DNA of 14,524 bases from a bacterium (GTDB lineage Bacteria > Patescibacteriota > Minisyncoccia > Phycocordibacterales > PALSA-1337). Below the pieces are notes generated by a model. It did no database searches, had not been told where the DNA came from, and worked only from the letters and a program-made list of their open reading frames with translations. The translations under genes were made by a program, and so were the position numbers. Positions within the stretch are counted from its first letter, which is position 1. Each line of letters opens with the position of its first letter. The stretch is from assembly GCA_030648705.1 (NCBI GenBank), contig JAUSHF010000050.1:1-14524 (forward strand), in the 5' to 3' direction. Of this stretch, positions 14,487-14,524 are shown piece after piece.

Positions 14487-14524
14487 ATGGATCCTTATTT
14501 TGTAGAAGAAAAGTCTCATATAGG
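14487..14524 (+). CDS. Start of an unidentified gene, cut by the window edge
   Basis: An ATG followed by 11 open codons (MDPYFVEEKSHI) runs off the end. A consensus -10 box 7 nt upstream supports it as a real start. Twelve residues are too few to assign a family. Confidence 0.5.
   Translation, partial: MDPYFVEEKSHI

Overview
The window looks like a piece of an AT-rich genome from the Candidate Phyla Radiation (Patescibacteria, perhaps Parcubacteria-like). The reasons are a 23S rRNA gene split by many self-splicing introns, gene starts without Shine-Dalgarno sequences, compact gene spacing, and small versions of SecD, SecF, RodA and cell-surface sugar enzymes. The lineage is an inference from gene content, not from a tree.

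Left part (1-6760). The 3' end of a dinD-like gene runs into a sigma70-type promoter, a leader with a terminator-like hairpin, a boxA-like element, and the 23S rRNA gene. No 16S gene lies directly upstream. The 23S gene covers about 397-6545, roughly twice the normal length. Matching the exons to E. coli 23S from memory gives six introns, after E. coli positions 1931, 2262, 2504, 2533, 2584 and 2593. The internal exon lengths fit this almost exactly (328, 243, 29, 51 and 9 nt, against 331, 242, 29, 51 and 9 expected). The introns total about 3.1 kb and carry group I signatures. Two encode intact LAGLIDADG homing endonucleases, one holds the decayed tail of such a gene, and three have no endonuclease. 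All six sit near the peptidyl-transferase centre, and the last four interrupt only 90 nt of rRNA. A long complementary stem flanks the gene for processing, and a 5S rRNA gene follows.

Middle part (6761-9620). An apparent operon encodes a polytopic membrane protein, a membrane-anchored extracytoplasmic protein with a Cys-rich motif, and a SEDS-family RodA peptidoglycan polymerase. The last overlaps the end of a convergent gene by 15 bp.

Right part (9606-14524). A family 4 glycosyltransferase (minus strand) and a polyprenyl-phosphate sugar-1-phosphate transferase (plus strand) diverge from a 40-bp interval with overlapping promoters. They probably act together: the transferase loads the first sugar on the lipid carrier and the glycosyltransferase extends it. 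Then come secD and secF, the proton-driven Sec accessory pair, and the first codons of another gene.

Two patterns cut across the window. First, at seven gene starts a -10-like hexamer lies only 6-8 nt before the ATG, which points to leaderless mRNAs; this includes the two intron-encoded endonucleases, which may be transcribed independently of the rRNA. Second, a perfect 12-bp all-GC inverted repeat sits inside the AT-rich glycosyltransferase gene.
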